Assembly: GCA_035546535.1 (NCBI GenBank)
Contig: DASZWQ010000084.1
Span: forward strand, 1-33,102
DNA: 33,102 nt
Direction: 5' to 3'
Source: Pirellulales bacterium
Lineage (GTDB): Bacteria > Planctomycetota > Planctomycetia > Pirellulales > JACPPG01
Of this stretch, positions 32,999-33,102 are shown piece after piece; within the stretch, counting starts at the first letter, position 1, and every line of letters begins with the position of its first letter. Below the pieces are notes generated by a model. It was not told where the DNA came from. It did not search any database and saw only the letters and a program-made list of their open reading frames with translations. Made by a program: the position numbers and the translations under genes.

Positions 32999-33102
32999 CG
33001 TTACGACTCCGCCGTCTTGGTTCTCAAGTCAAGGAAGACGGAGCCGTAACGATGTGCGCGAATTATCCCAGCGACCTGACGGACGAACAATGGCAATTGA
33101 TC
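32999..33102 (+). mobile_element. Left end of an insertion sequence (IS5-like), continues beyond window
   Basis: A 53-base imperfect inverted repeat (32999-33051) is followed at once by a transposase start. The repeat starts CGTTACGACTCCG and ends CGGAGCCGTAACG, so the element's end probably begins near 32999. The other end and any target duplication lie outside the window. Confidence 0.6.
33052..33102 (+). CDS. Transposase N-terminus, IS5/DUF4096-type (truncated by window end)
   Basis: The frame from ATG 33052 reads MCANYPSDLTDEQWQLI and is open to the window end. The YPSDLTDEQWxLI pattern is the characteristic beginning of IS5-family transposases with a DUF4096 N-terminal domain. A GGAG ribosome-binding site lies eight bases before the ATG, inside the right arm of the hairpin 32999-33051. 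Only 17 residues are visible, so the exact IS subgroup and integrity cannot be told. Confidence 0.75.
   Translation, partial: MCANYPSDLTDEQWQLI

Overview
The window looks like a stretch of chromosome from a GC-rich planctomycete, probably of the Pirellulales type. The evidence is the combination of a secreted protease with dockerin-like repeats and a PEP-CTERM sorting tail, a giant secreted pre-peptidase-type protein with tandem C-terminal modules, an ECF sigma/anti-sigma pair, several signal-peptide-bearing low-complexity proteins, and intergenic hairpin repeats of the kind scattered through planctomycete genomes. Taxonomy is inferred from gene content only.

Layout. 1-1327: end of a histidine kinase and its OmpR-type response regulator. 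1415-1654 (minus): a small conserved-looking protein. 1986-3515: an ECF sigma factor and a membrane anti-sigma factor whose outer part carries two CxxCH haem-type motifs. 3805-10007: three genes, namely a TPR-start protein with a very long acidic/Pro/Ala tail built on DPF motifs, a small beta-barrel-like protein, and a 1133-residue secreted pre-peptidase-type protein. 10279-11693: a TIGR01777 epimerase and an SRPBCC protein with a 1-base overlap. 11895-13940: a membrane-anchored low-complexity protein facing a secreted Cys-rich protein.

14213-19538 is the most system-like part: a cyanophycin-synthetase-like enzyme (ATP-grasp plus Mur ligase centre, missing the usual Mur C-terminal domain) is divergent from an ABC exporter with a PH-like N-terminal domain, followed by a DUF1854 protein. 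These families are associated with cyanophycin metabolism in other bacteria, so I read this as a peptide-polymer or amino-acid storage/transport locus. No cyanophycinase is visible here.

19989-21110: PEP-CTERM/dockerin trypsin-like protease. 21136-22335 (minus): class I aminotransferase. 22877-22984: a 35-residue lysine-rich protein followed by a strong intrinsic terminator. 23262-24539: DEAD-box RNA helicase. 24548-25570 (minus): lipoprotein solute-binding protein. 25897-27231: secreted metallopeptidase-like protein with a lectin-like tail. 27483-32042: miaB and glnE, probably one operon.

From 32043 on the region is accessory: hairpin and direct repeats, an orphan C-terminal gene fragment, and the left end of an insertion sequence whose transposase begins at 33052 and runs off the window.
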